DNA of 64,000 nt. It comes from G965207335 sp965207335 (GTDB lineage: Bacteria > Pseudomonadota > Gammaproteobacteria > PS1 > Pseudothioglobaceae). Shown here piece by piece: positions 26,707 to 35,235 of this stretch (positions are counted from its first letter, which is position 1; every line of letters begins with the position of its first letter). Below the pieces are notes generated by a model. The model was not told the DNA's origin. It saw only the letters and a program-made list of their open reading frames with translations, and did not search any database. The stretch spans positions 868,001 to 932,000 of the forward strand of contig OZ242267.1 of the NCBI GenBank assembly GCA_965207335.1, in the 5' to 3' direction. Position numbers and translations under genes: made by a program.

Positions 26707-28107
26707 TTGCAATTAGTATTATCTTCTAATGCAAACAAAACTAATTTAGTTAATTATCTACCAGAAGACGAGTTAGCAAAACGATTAAACTTGGATGCTA
26801 AAACCCCAGAAAATGATGTTGATAGCCTTTTTCAATGGATTAAGGATTATTTAGAATATTCGTTAAATACTGAGCATCCATATTTTAATAATCGTATGTG
26901 GTCTAGTGCTAATATTCCGTCAATTTTAGGTGAGATAATTGCAGCCCTAAACAACACTTCAAATTGCACTTACGAATCAGCCCCTGTTGCTAGCTTAATG
27001 GAGAAATATATGATTCAAGAAATGCTTGCTATTGTAGGATTCAAACAAGGTGAGGGGCAAATGACAACAGGTTCTAGCAATGCTAATATGATAGCAATGA
27101 TGATAGCTAGAAATAAAACTATACAAAATGCTAAAAAACAAGGTTTATTTAATAATAAACCGTTATTTGCATTTGTTAGTGTTGATGCACATTATTCTTT
27201 TGATAAGGCTGCAAATATACTAGGCATAGGTAGTGATAACTTAATAAAAATTGCCACCAATGATAACGGGCAAATTGATATAGATGATTTAGAGAATAAT
27301 ATTAATAAAGTTATAAACAATAATGGTGTGCCGTTTTTTATTGGTGCTACACTAGGTACTACTGTTAAAGGTGCTTTTGATAGTATTAGTAGCTTATTAA
27401 CTATTAAAAATAAATATCGGCTCTGGCTTCATGGAGATGGCGCTTGGGGCGGTGCTTGTATTGTAAATAAGAAGCTAAAAACTAAGTTTTTAAACGATAT
27501 TGATAAGCTAGACTCATTTACTATGGACTTCCATAAAATGTTAAATAGTGCCTTAATGTGTAATTTTTTATTAGTTAATTATAGGGGTTTATTAAATTAC
27601 ACTTGTGCTAATGGTAATACTGATTATATTTTTCATAATAATATTGACATAGGTGTTAATTCATTACAATGTGGTCGCAGAGTTGATAGTTTAAAATGGT
27701 TTTTAGACTGGAAGTTTTTTGGCAAAAAAGGCTTTAGCACTAGAGTTACAAAATATTATAATTTAGCAATGTATGCAGAAAATATCATTAATAATAATGA
27801 TAATTTAAACTTAGTAGTGCCCAGAGAATCATTTAACTTATGCTTTAATTTTATACCTAATAACTATGATGATATAGCATATATTAATGAATTTAATCTG
27901 CAATTACGCAATAAACTATATACCCAAAAATTAAATTTATTGTCCATAGCATATATTGACAAAATATTTGTATTTAGATTACTAATAAGCAATCCAAATA
28001 TGACTAAAAAAGACTTGGATAAGCTATTTGTAAATATTATTCAACAGGCAATTAATATCCTAAATACAACCCATAAAAAAGCCCTAGGTGTAGGAGAAAA
28101 TTATTAA
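26707..28107 (+). CDS. Group II PLP-dependent decarboxylase, probable cysteine sulfinate decarboxylase
   Basis: 466 residues drawn from a TTG. Seen: STEHPYFNNRMWS-like substrate-binding start, GQMTTGSSNANM, SVDAHYSFDKAANILGIG, a GATLGTTVKGAFDS loop, LHGDGAWGG (Asp contacting the PLP ring nitrogen) and the Schiff-base lysine Lys277 in DFHKML. This is the glutamate/aromatic/cysteine-sulfinate decarboxylase family. Substrate is inferred from the next gene, a cysteine dioxygenase, which would supply cysteine sulfinate; product would be hypotaurine. The frame stays open upstream to 26668 with no ATG or GTG and no ribosome site, so the start is uncertain (TTG 26707 or ATT 26674). Glutamate or aspartate decarboxylase remains possible. 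Confidence 0.8.
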   Translation: MQLVLSSNANKTNLVNYLPEDELAKRLNLDAKTPENDVDSLFQWIKDYLEYSLNTEHPYFNNRMWSSANIPSILGEIIAALNNTSNCTYESAPVASLMEKYMIQEMLAIVGFKQGEGQMTTGSSNANMIAMMIARNKTIQNAKKQGLFNNKPLFAFVSVDAHYSFDKAANILGIGSDNLIKIATNDNGQIDIDDLENNINKVINNNGVPFFIGATLGTTVKGAFDSISSLLTIKNKYRLWLHGDGAWGGACIVNKKLKTKFLNDIDKLDSFTMDFHKMLNSALMCNFLLVNYRGLLNYTCANGNTDYIFHNNIDIGVNSLQCGRRVDSLKWFLDWKFFGKKGFSTRVTKYYNLAMYAENIINNNDNLNLVVPRESFNLCFNFIPNNYDDIAYINEFNLQLRNKLYTQKLNLLSIAYIDKIFVFRLLISNPNMTKKDLDKLFVNIIQQAINILNTTHKKALGVGENY

Positions 28108-28171
28108 TAGTATAATTAGTAAAAATATAGCCCTTGATAAAAATATAGTAGAGTTTCCAGAGCTACATAGT

Positions 28172-28588
28172 TTGTTAAAAAATAATAATTATAATGATGC
28201 TGTAAGTGTAATAAAAAAAATTAGCCACAATATAAAAACAGAGGATTTTGAATTAGTAAAAAATTCGTATATTCGTTATATAATCAGCAATACTGATGAT
28301 TATTGGCTTTCAATATTAAAATGGGATAAGGGAGTCAAAACATCAATCCATGGACATCCACAACAATCTTTTTTGTATGTATTAGATGGAGAATTTACCA
28401 TAAATAATTATAAAAGCGATACATCCTTAATTAGTAGTAAAATATCAAAAACAGGTTATTATTACCACTGTAATGGCAAAGTTAATAGGTTAGATAATTG
28501 CATACACAGAATGGAATCTAATATAGAATGCTTAAGTTTGCATTTTTATTCTGATGACCCTAGAAAAGGCATAGTGTTTAGTAGTTAA
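28172..28588 (+). CDS. Cysteine dioxygenase
   Basis: Oxidises cysteine to cysteine sulfinate with O2 and Fe(II). Cupin with the iron ligands His60, His62 (SIHGHP) and His112 (CIHRME), and the Ser122-His124-Tyr126 triad (SLHFY) characteristic of true cysteine dioxygenases, then SDDP. 138 residues from the TTG drawn; bacterial enzymes are nearer 160-200. The frame is open back to 28094, and an AGGAG at 28092-28096 stands 3-6 bases before ATT codons at 28100 and 28103, overlapping the stop of the decarboxylase. A start at one of these ATTs (about 161 residues) would fit the family better. No ATG exists upstream. Confidence 0.82.
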   Translation: MLKNNNYNDAVSVIKKISHNIKTEDFELVKNSYIRYIISNTDDYWLSILKWDKGVKTSIHGHPQQSFLYVLDGEFTINNYKSDTSLISSKISKTGYYYHCNGKVNRLDNCIHRMESNIECLSLHFYSDDPRKGIVFSS

Positions 28589-28668
28589 AATTTTACCGCC
28601 AGCTAGATAATTGTCTCTTTTATTGTCCTTGCTCTTATATTAGTTTCATTATGTAATGATTTGTAATT

Positions 28669-29847
28669 TTAACTGTTAGTAACCTCTGTTAATCTTCCAA
28701 TACCTTGCATAGCAACTAATTTGCCATTTATATAATACATAGCTAATTTATCTCTATACCAAGGGGGTATTTTCTGCTCTTGAATAATTTTTTTTAATGG
28801 CTGAGAGTGTTTTTTATTTTCTAATACGCAACGAATATTTTTATCTCTATAACTAATTTTTACATTTGCAATATTTGCAAAACTACTAGTTTTATCGCAT
28901 TTAGGTGGAATATCACTAGTTGATATATAAATAGTATCTTGATAGCATCTAAGTTTATATTTCCCCCAAGTTATAAGTGTTTTTGCATCTAATTTAGCAT
29001 TAAGAGCATTTTTAGTTATTTGTTGTAATACTTTACTGCTAGGCTGGATAATATTATTCACTCTAAAATAATACTTTAATACATTATTTATTCTATGGTC
29101 TGAGAGTATTTTTAACTTACTTATAATTATATTATTATTATTTATTAACTTATAATCATTTATATCTTTTATAGCTAACTCGTTTAATAATAATAATGCT
29201 TCTTGTTGATAACTAACAGATTTATTTATAGATTTACAAATATTATTATAGCGTTTTTCTAGTAATGGTATAACTTCTAGGCGAACAAAGTTGCGTCTAA
29301 AATCAGTATTCAAGTTGCTATCATCTTTAATATAGCATAGTTTGTGCAATTTTGCATATTTTATTATATCTACTTTTGTAGTATTTAATAGCGGGCGATA
29401 TATTATTTTATTTTGTGCTGTTTTTAATTTTGGCATAGCTGATAAACCACCAACTCCAGCACCACGAAATAATTGCAATAAAAAAGTCTCAGCTTGGTCG
29501 TTATAATGATGTGCTGTTAATAATATGTCACTGCTATTTATATTTGACAATAAGGACTTATAGCGTTTATCTCTTGCTGATTTTTCAATATTATTTTTAG
29601 CAGTTATATGAATATCAATACTTTTATAGGCAATATTGTAATTTTTGCATAACTCGTTACAAAATTTATCCCAGTTATTAGAATTTTTAGATAAATTATG
29701 ATTAATATAAATAGCTTTGAGTTTTTGTTTAGGGTAGTTATTTACCAAAAAGTGTAATAATACCGTAGAATCTATGCCACCACTTAGTGCTAGTATAAGA
29801 TTTTTATTTTCAAATACATTACAGTCAATATTTAGAGGCCTTTGCAT
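28669..29847 (-). CDS. tilS: tRNA(Ile)-lysidine synthase
   Basis: 392 residues. Converts C34 of tRNA-Ile(CAU) to lysidine. PP-loop ATP-pyrophosphatase motif SGGIDS (22-27), then LTAHHYNDQAETFLLQLFRGAG and the C-terminal TilS substrate-binding domains ending KIPPWYRDKLAMYY and MQGIGRL. The ATG and the first codons (MQRPL) lie inside the tip of family B element B4; no other ATG precedes the PP-loop, so the element appears to have supplied the start codon. No ribosome site is evident. Essential gene, so it must be translated. Confidence 0.94.
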   Translation of the reverse strand: MQRPLNIDCNVFENKNLILALSGGIDSTVLLHFLVNNYPKQKLKAIYINHNLSKNSNNWDKFCNELCKNYNIAYKSIDIHITAKNNIEKSARDKRYKSLLSNINSSDILLTAHHYNDQAETFLLQLFRGAGVGGLSAMPKLKTAQNKIIYRPLLNTTKVDIIKYAKLHKLCYIKDDSNLNTDFRRNFVRLEVIPLLEKRYNNICKSINKSVSYQQEALLLLNELAIKDINDYKLINNNNIIISKLKILSDHRINNVLKYYFRVNNIIQPSSKVLQQITKNALNAKLDAKTLITWGKYKLRCYQDTIYISTSDIPPKCDKTSSFANIANVKISYRDKNIRCVLENKKHSQPLKKIIQEQKIPPWYRDKLAMYYINGKLVAMQGIGRLTEVTNS

Positions 29848-29996
29848 AAATAGGGGTGATTAGCAAAAATTCAATTTTTGCCGAATTAGTGATTATATTA
29901 AACTTTGTCCTAGCAGGGCTAAGGCTGGGTTTAATAAAATTGCTAAGTTGGTGAAAAGTGGGTTTTTGATGATTATTCATATTATGCAAATGTCTC
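29835..29996. mobile_element. Family B element B4
   Basis: 162 bp, GAGGCCTTTGCATAAATAGG to GCAAATGTCTC, nearly identical to B1 (same TTTGCCGAATTAGTGATT and GTTTAATAAAATTGCTAAG interior). Provides the tilS start codon and separates tilS from accA. Confidence 0.75.
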
Positions 29997-30023
29997 TTTT
30001 AACTGCATTTTATGTTTTAAAGT

Positions 30024-30980
30024 TTATTTTTTATGTTCAAACTCGCCAAAATTTAAAATTTTATTATGGCGTTCTTTAATAATAGTTCTTATATCCATTT
30101 GTTTTAAACTGGTTAATTCAGACAAAATAGCATCTTTTAACAATAATCCAGCCTCATTTTGACCTCTATGTGCCCCACCTAATGGCTCGGGTATTACTCT
30201 ATCAATCAAACCTAATTCTAATAAAGCATTACTGGTTAATTTTAAGTATTTTGCAGCCAAAGATGCCTTATTAGCATCTTTATAAAGTATAGAAGCACAA
30301 CCCTCAGGAGAAATTACAGAATAAATACTGTATTGTAACATTAATAATTTATCTGCTACACTAATAGCAAGTGCACCTCCAGAACCGCCCTCACCAATAA
30401 TACAAGAAATAATAGGTGTTTTTAAATTAGGCATTACAGATAAATTAGTGGCTATAGATTCGCTCTGCCCTCTTTCTTCTGCGCCAATACCTGGATATGC
30501 TCCTGGTGTATCAACAAGAGTAATAATAGGTAGGCTAAATTTTTCTGCCAAACGCATAAGTTTAAGTGCCTTACGATAACCCTCTGGTCTTGACATACCA
30601 AAATTATGGTTTAATTTTTCTTTGGTAGTTCTACCTTTTTGTTGCCCTATTACCATTACAGATATTTCATCTAACGATGCCATACCCCCTATTATCGCTC
30701 TATCATCTGCAAACACACCATCACCGTGCATTTCCACAAAATTATCAAAAATATCATTTATGTAATTTATAGCGTATGGGCGTTTTGGGTGTCTTGCTAT
30801 TTGAACTATTTGCCAATCATCTAAATTATCAAATATTTGCTTAACTGCTTCTTTACTTTTCAAATTTAAAGATTTTAATTCTTCTGCTAAGTCAGAATTA
30901 TTATCCAAGGATGCTAATGCTGATATTTTTTCGTCTAACTCAGCAATAGGTTTTTCAAAATCAAGATATTCTAAATACAT
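30024..30980 (-). CDS. accA: Acetyl-CoA carboxylase carboxyltransferase subunit alpha
   Basis: 318 residues, full length. Catalyses carboxyl transfer from biotin to acetyl-CoA with AccD in fatty acid synthesis. Seen: N-terminal YLEYLDFEKPIAELDEKI, IARHPKRPYAINYI, HGDGVFADDRAIIGG, GQQKGR, RPEGYRKALKLM, TLVDTPGAYPGIGAEERGQSE, GEGGSGGALAI and ISPEGCASILYKD. Single gene here, flanked by family B elements on both sides (B4 after it, minimal B5 18 bp before its start). Confidence 0.97.
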   Translation of the reverse strand: MYLEYLDFEKPIAELDEKISALASLDNNSDLAEELKSLNLKSKEAVKQIFDNLDDWQIVQIARHPKRPYAINYINDIFDNFVEMHGDGVFADDRAIIGGMASLDEISVMVIGQQKGRTTKEKLNHNFGMSRPEGYRKALKLMRLAEKFSLPIITLVDTPGAYPGIGAEERGQSESIATNLSVMPNLKTPIISCIIGEGGSGGALAISVADKLLMLQYSIYSVISPEGCASILYKDANKASLAAKYLKLTSNALLELGLIDRVIPEPLGGAHRGQNEAGLLLKDAILSELTSLKQMDIRTIIKERHNKILNFGEFEHKK

Positions 30981-30997
30981 TAAATTTATTTATTAGT

Positions 30998-31036
30998 GAG
31001 GCCTTTGCTAATTATTCATATTTATGCAAAGGTTTC
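30998..31036. mobile_element. Family B element B5, minimal (39 bp)
   Basis: GAGGCCTTTGCTAATTATTCATATTTATGCAAAGGTTTC, only the terminal parts. The flanks read TTAGT on both sides, a possible 5-bp target duplication. Confidence 0.5.
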
Positions 31037-31061
31037 TTAGTGTTATTCAATTATACTTGTG

Positions 31062-31859
31062 TTATTCAATATTATCTACATTAATATTTTTACCTGCTTT
31101 ATTCCAAGCATGTCCGTAAATTACCTCATAAGTTGCGGGTATTTTATCATTTATGCGAAATTTTTCATATTCTTGTAACATTTTTTGAAACTTACCCTTG
31201 CCAGTTAAAGTCTTATTAGGGTTGTTAATATTATTAGCACCTAATTTTTTTAAATCTAACATTAAATGCCTAACTTTTTCGTAGGTTAGGTTAATATACT
31301 CGGCTTCCATTACTGGCGATAAAAATTTATTAGCTAATAGTATATCTCCTATGGTATGCATATCACTAAACTGATTAACATGATTATTATCTTCTACTTG
31401 TTGCCAACTATATTTTAATTCGTATAAGGTATCAGGTCCAAAAGTGGAAAATATTAATAGGCCATTTGTATTTAGCACTCGTTGTAATTCTTTGAATAAC
31501 TCATCTAAGTTAAAACACCATTGGAGCATCAAATTAGAAAATATTATATCAACACTATTATCTTTAAGTGGTATTTTATAGCTATCAGCACATATTTGCT
31601 GAATGCTATTATTGTTATTGCGATTGATTATTAAAGTTTCTTTGGCAATATCTAATGCTAGAATATTACTTTTTGCAAAATTATCTTGTAATATCTTGCT
31701 AGATATTCCAGTCCCTGCACCTAAATCTAAGATTATGCCTGCATTTGCATTAATTATCTGTAATTTTGCCATTAATCTTGTTGCTATTTCTTTTTGCAAC
31801 ACAGCAACACTATTATAACTTTTTGCAGATTTATTAAATGATTGCTGGACTGAAAACAC
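31062..31859 (-). CDS. BioC-like SAM-dependent methyltransferase (malonyl-ACP O-methyltransferase)
   Basis: 265 residues. Class I methyltransferase: LDLGAGTGISS (motif I, about 43-53), DIIFSNLMLQWC and LLIFSTFGPDTLYELKYSW. The N-terminal FNKSAKSYNSVAVLQKEIA and the FGPDTL..L block are characteristic of BioC, which methylates malonyl-ACP to start pimelate synthesis for biotin. No other bio genes are in the window, so the symbol is left open. Confidence 0.78.
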   Translation of the reverse strand: MFSVQQSFNKSAKSYNSVAVLQKEIATRLMAKLQIINANAGIILDLGAGTGISSKILQDNFAKSNILALDIAKETLIINRNNNNSIQQICADSYKIPLKDNSVDIIFSNLMLQWCFNLDELFKELQRVLNTNGLLIFSTFGPDTLYELKYSWQQVEDNNHVNQFSDMHTIGDILLANKFLSPVMEAEYINLTYEKVRHLMLDLKKLGANNINNPNKTLTGKGKFQKMLQEYEKFRINDKIPATYEVIYGHAWNKAGKNINVDNIE

Positions 31860-31983
31860 TTTATATAGTTTAATATTATAAAAATACTAACAAATAGATA
31901 AATAATAGCAAAGCCTAGTAAAATAATTACAGCACCTAGCACACTTTAAGTTTATTTTATTTTGCATTATATTTTATTTTGTA

Positions 31984-32271
31984 TTATAAAATAGCGTCTA
32001 ATTTATTACTTAAATTTATTAACTGTTTTTGATATTCATACATAACTTGTTCACCTTGATTATTTTTTGCATAACTTTCTTGTATTAAACCAACTAATAA
32101 AGTTAATGACGACATTATTATGATTTTTTCGCGATTACTGTTGCTATTATTATTTGTTATTTCATTAATTTTTTTTTGCAATAAATCAATTGCATTATCT
32201 ATATGCAGTTCATCTTTTTCTTGACAATCTATTTCTAATTTATGCTTTAAAATAGTAATTGATTTACGCAT
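31984..32271 (-). CDS. zapA: Cell division protein ZapA
   Basis: 95 residues. ZapA binds and bundles FtsZ at the division ring. N-terminal SITILKHKLEIDCQEKD beta region, an acidic DNAIDLLQKKINEI helix, and a coiled-coil C-terminus. Overlaps by 8 bp the preceding coiled-coil gene, the usual gammaproteobacterial pairing. The 6S RNA gene that often follows zapA is not seen in the 124-bp gap downstream. Confidence 0.85.
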   Translation of the reverse strand: MRKSITILKHKLEIDCQEKDELHIDNAIDLLQKKINEITNNNSNSNREKIIIMSSLTLLVGLIQESYAKNNQGEQVMYEYQKQLINLSNKLDAIL

Positions 32272-32488
32272 TAATATGTTGGTTTATTTTATTAATTATA
32301 TTGTTGACAACTGCCTTAGATGTCTCTATTTTTTCTATTTGTTCACTACATTGACTTTGCAATTGTTTGTTTTCTAATATTAAAGTTTCATTTTGCTCTC
32401 TTAATTTACTAATATCTTGTTCTAATAGTTTGTATTTAGTTATTATTTGCTCAATTTTTGTTGTTAATATAGTTAATTCTTCTGACAT
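32264..32488 (-). CDS. Small coiled-coil protein of the TIGR02449 type, ZapA partner
   Basis: 74 residues, almost entirely one coiled coil with heptads (ILTTKIEQIITKYKLLEQDI, LREQNETLILENKQL). This is the short TIGR02449-type protein encoded just before zapA in many gammaproteobacteria, presumed to help in division. No enzymatic motif. Confidence 0.75.
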   Translation of the reverse strand: MSEELTILTTKIEQIITKYKLLEQDISKLREQNETLILENKQLQSQCSEQIEKIETSKAVVNNIINKINQHINA

Positions 32489-32537
32489 AATTATTTTAGT
32501 GATGTAAATTTTACAATTAAGATTATTGCATAAGAAT

Positions 32538-32700
32538 AAAAACAGTCCTTGTGCAATGTCAACAAGTTTTTTTATTTATAGGGATTATTTAACTTGTTGT
32601 TTTAACTTTAACTCATATTTTACCATAAGTGGGAGTGCGTATTTAAAAAACAGTATTTCACACATAGTCCCAAAATCTAATCACTATAATGCAGTATTTT
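32538..32700 (+). repeat. Family A element, long form
   Basis: AAACAGTCCTTGTGCAATG ... TTTAACTTTAACTCATATTTTACC ... CACATAG ... CTAATCACTATAATGCAGTA. Together with 1646-1816 it defines the full-length (about 165 bp) form of the family. Confidence 0.6.
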
Positions 32701-32760
32701 TGCATCTTATTTTAGTAATATAAATTTTACAATATAGATAATTAGCATTTAGTATTATAA

Positions 32761-33702
32761 TTATTTATTACAAATACAAATAACTCTACAAGGCGAAGGA
32801 TAGCCCTCAATAGTATATTTTGGATTGTCAGCATCTAAAAAATCAACCAGAGACTTTGCATTATCTGCCAACCATTTAGTTTTTCTTTGCTCTAATATAC
32901 TAGTTTTATTGCTGTTAATAACTCTAATATTACTAAACCCGCATCTCTTTAAATAATTAATCAAAGTATCTAAACTAGGTAAAAACCATACATTAGGCAT
33001 TTGTGCATAACGACTAGAGGGCATTAAACTATACCCTGATACACCATCTACAATTAAAGTCTCTAAAATTAACTCGCCATTTTTAGCTAGTAAGCTTTTT
33101 AATTTTAATAAATGCTCAATAGGGGATTTTTGATGATATAAAACCCCCATAGAAAAAATACTATCAAATAAAGTTTGATTATTAATTTGCTCTACCCTAA
33201 GTGGCAAAACACTAATATTTAATGCTGGTTTTATTAAATTATATAAAGCATAAAATTGGTAATTAAATAATAAATATGGCTCTAAACCTAAAACTAACTT
33301 TGCATTATTTAATGCCATAAGATAGCTAAAATAGCCATTACCGCAGCCAACATCTAACACTAATTTATCATCAAGTGGCGATATATGATCTTTTAGTCGC
33401 TCCCATTTCATATCACTACGCCATTCACTATCAATTAACACACCGCCTATATTAAAAGGCCCTTTACGCCAAGGAATTAATTTTTGCAGGTGTTTTGTTA
33501 ATTCTTTATCGTAAACATTATTATTTATACTTACATAAGGTTTATCGTAGTGTAGTTTACCTTTTAAAATATTTCCAGTATAATCAATAACAGTTTGCCA
33601 TGTTTTAATATTAGCATTCTTAACACCAAGAGAAGTTTTTGTTTTGGTTAATAAATACTGGTAATTTGGTAATTTAGTTATTGCTTGTAACTTTGCTAAC
33701 AT
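32761..33702 (-). CDS. cmoB: tRNA U34 carboxymethyltransferase CmoB
   Basis: 313 residues. Uses carboxy-SAM to make cmo5U at the wobble position. Seen: PWRKGPFNIGGVLIDSEWRSDMKWERL, the SAM-like pocket LDVGCGNGYFSYLMA, GLEPYLLFNYQF and SMGVLYHQKSPIEHL, all diagnostic of CmoB. CmoA, which makes carboxy-SAM, is not in the window. Confidence 0.95.
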   Translation of the reverse strand: MLAKLQAITKLPNYQYLLTKTKTSLGVKNANIKTWQTVIDYTGNILKGKLHYDKPYVSINNNVYDKELTKHLQKLIPWRKGPFNIGGVLIDSEWRSDMKWERLKDHISPLDDKLVLDVGCGNGYFSYLMALNNAKLVLGLEPYLLFNYQFYALYNLIKPALNISVLPLRVEQINNQTLFDSIFSMGVLYHQKSPIEHLLKLKSLLAKNGELILETLIVDGVSGYSLMPSSRYAQMPNVWFLPSLDTLINYLKRCGFSNIRVINSNKTSILEQRKTKWLADNAKSLVDFLDADNPKYTIEGYPSPCRVICICNK

Positions 33703-33805
33703 TTGTTTTTTAGAGTGCTATATTTTTTCATATTATTTTTTAATATTTTAAGCTAAGAGTAGCAATATCATTGTATAATAATAAATATTTTGTTAGGAGA
33801 CTGTT

Positions 33806-34417
33806 GTGAAAAAAATTAATCTATTATTTTTATTGCTGATTTTTGCATTTAACTATGTTAATGCAGGTGGTGATGATAGAGGGTTAGGTCCTGTTGAAGT
33901 ATTAGATATTATAGTAGAAGATTCTTATAAAAATGTATCTCCAATATTATCTAATCAAGAAAAAATTATAAAAAATACAAAGGCTAAACCACAAACCAAA
34001 AATACAGAAAATATTACCACTCCACAACTATTAGATACTATAGAATCTACAAAAGTAGAAAAACTAGAAGTTATTAAAACCGAAGTTGTAGAGATAGAAA
34101 CTCCTGTTGTTAATCAAAGAATAGCCAAAACCAAAAAGCCAACTATTAAGAAAATAGCAGTTAGTAAAAAGCCAGTTGAGGTTAATTCAATGTTAGATAC
34201 TGTTAATATTATTGCTGATGCAGTTTATAAATCAAAAGAAGAAAATAATGTAAGTAAAAATAAAGATTTTACAGACAAACCAGTAGGTTCTGCCACAGCA
34301 CCACTTGAAGATGTAGGTGAAAAAATTTATAAAAATTGTGAAGATTTAACAAGTGATAATAACAAAATAGTTAGATTTACTTGCATTGCCATAATGGGAG
34401 TGTTTATTATATTATAA
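33806..34417 (+). CDS. Hypothetical exported Lys/Thr-rich protein
   Basis: 203 residues. Signal sequence 1-20 (LLFLLLIFAFNYVNA), a long low-complexity, Lys/Thr/Glu/Val-rich middle (about 50-130) and a hydrophobic C-terminus (RFTCIAIMGVFIIL). A GGAG lies 9 bp before the ATG (33798-33801). The middle resembles an extended periplasmic spacer such as TonB has, but without Pro-Lys repeats or a TonB C-terminal domain. Two cysteines near the end. No family recognised. Confidence 0.6.
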   Translation: MKKINLLFLLLIFAFNYVNAGGDDRGLGPVEVLDIIVEDSYKNVSPILSNQEKIIKNTKAKPQTKNTENITTPQLLDTIESTKVEKLEVIKTEVVEIETPVVNQRIAKTKKPTIKKIAVSKKPVEVNSMLDTVNIIADAVYKSKEENNVSKNKDFTDKPVGSATAPLEDVGEKIYKNCEDLTSDNNKIVRFTCIAIMGVFIIL

Positions 34418-34486
34418 GTTTGCTACGAATCTAATTTGTAACAATCTAATTTGCAATAAAACATATATAAAACTGTTACTTTTGCC

Positions 34487-35044
34487 TTAGATTTCTTGTA
34501 ATTGTTGTTCTTTTTCTACAATGATAGTATCAATATCTTTTGTATTTCTATCTGTGATTTTTTGAATCTTATCTTCGGCATTTCTAGCCTCATCTTGTGA
34601 TATTTGTTTGTTTTTTAACAAGTTCTTAAAATCATTGTTAGCATCTCTTCTGATGTTGCGAATAGCGATTTTAGTTTTTTCACCCTCATCTTTTACTAAT
34701 TTAGCTAACTCATTTCTTCTTTCTTCTGTAAGATGTGGTAGCGGTATGCGAATAACTTGTCCGTCAACATTTGGATTAAGCCCTAATTCTGATGTAATGA
34801 TAGCCTTTTCAATGGGGGCTACCATATTTTTCTCCCAGGGCATTACTTTTAGGCATCTGGCATCTTCTACGGTAATATTAGCAACATTATTAATAGGTGT
34901 CATAGAACCATAATATTCTACTTGTATTTGCTCTAATAAACTAGGGTGGGCTCTACCTGCTCTAATACTTGTTAAGATTGATTTTAGAGAGTTTTTAGTT
35001 TTCTCCATTCTTTCTAAACTATCTTTATAAACTTCTTCTATCAT
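34487..35044 (-). CDS. frr: Ribosome recycling factor
   Basis: 185 residues, full length. Splits post-termination ribosomes with EF-G. Seen: RMEKTKNSLKSILTSIRAGRAHPSLLEQIQVEYYGSMTPINNVANI, KNMVAPIEKAI, GLNPNVDGQVIRIPLPHLTEERR and the C-terminal helical IQKITDRNTKDIDTIIVEKEQQL. The usual pyrH neighbour is absent in this window. Confidence 0.97.
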   Translation of the reverse strand: MIEEVYKDSLERMEKTKNSLKSILTSIRAGRAHPSLLEQIQVEYYGSMTPINNVANITVEDARCLKVMPWEKNMVAPIEKAIITSELGLNPNVDGQVIRIPLPHLTEERRNELAKLVKDEGEKTKIAIRNIRRDANNDFKNLLKNKQISQDEARNAEDKIQKITDRNTKDIDTIIVEKEQQLQEI

Positions 35045-35235
35045 AATATATTTTCTTGTATTATATAAAACTTAACTTTGCATTCTAAAAGTTAAGTTTA
35101 CTTATTTTAATTTAATAGTTACTTGTAGGGTAATAAATATTTACAATTAAATTAATTTTTATGAAAATAAAATTAAAAAATAGTTGCATAAATTAATTTT
35201 AGTGTATAATTGCAGTATTTAATTTTAAAGTAATT

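Noticed and set aside
31860..31983. 6S RNA downstream of zapA
   Set aside because: The gap is only 124 bases and shows no long closed bubble structure; 6S RNA needs about 180.
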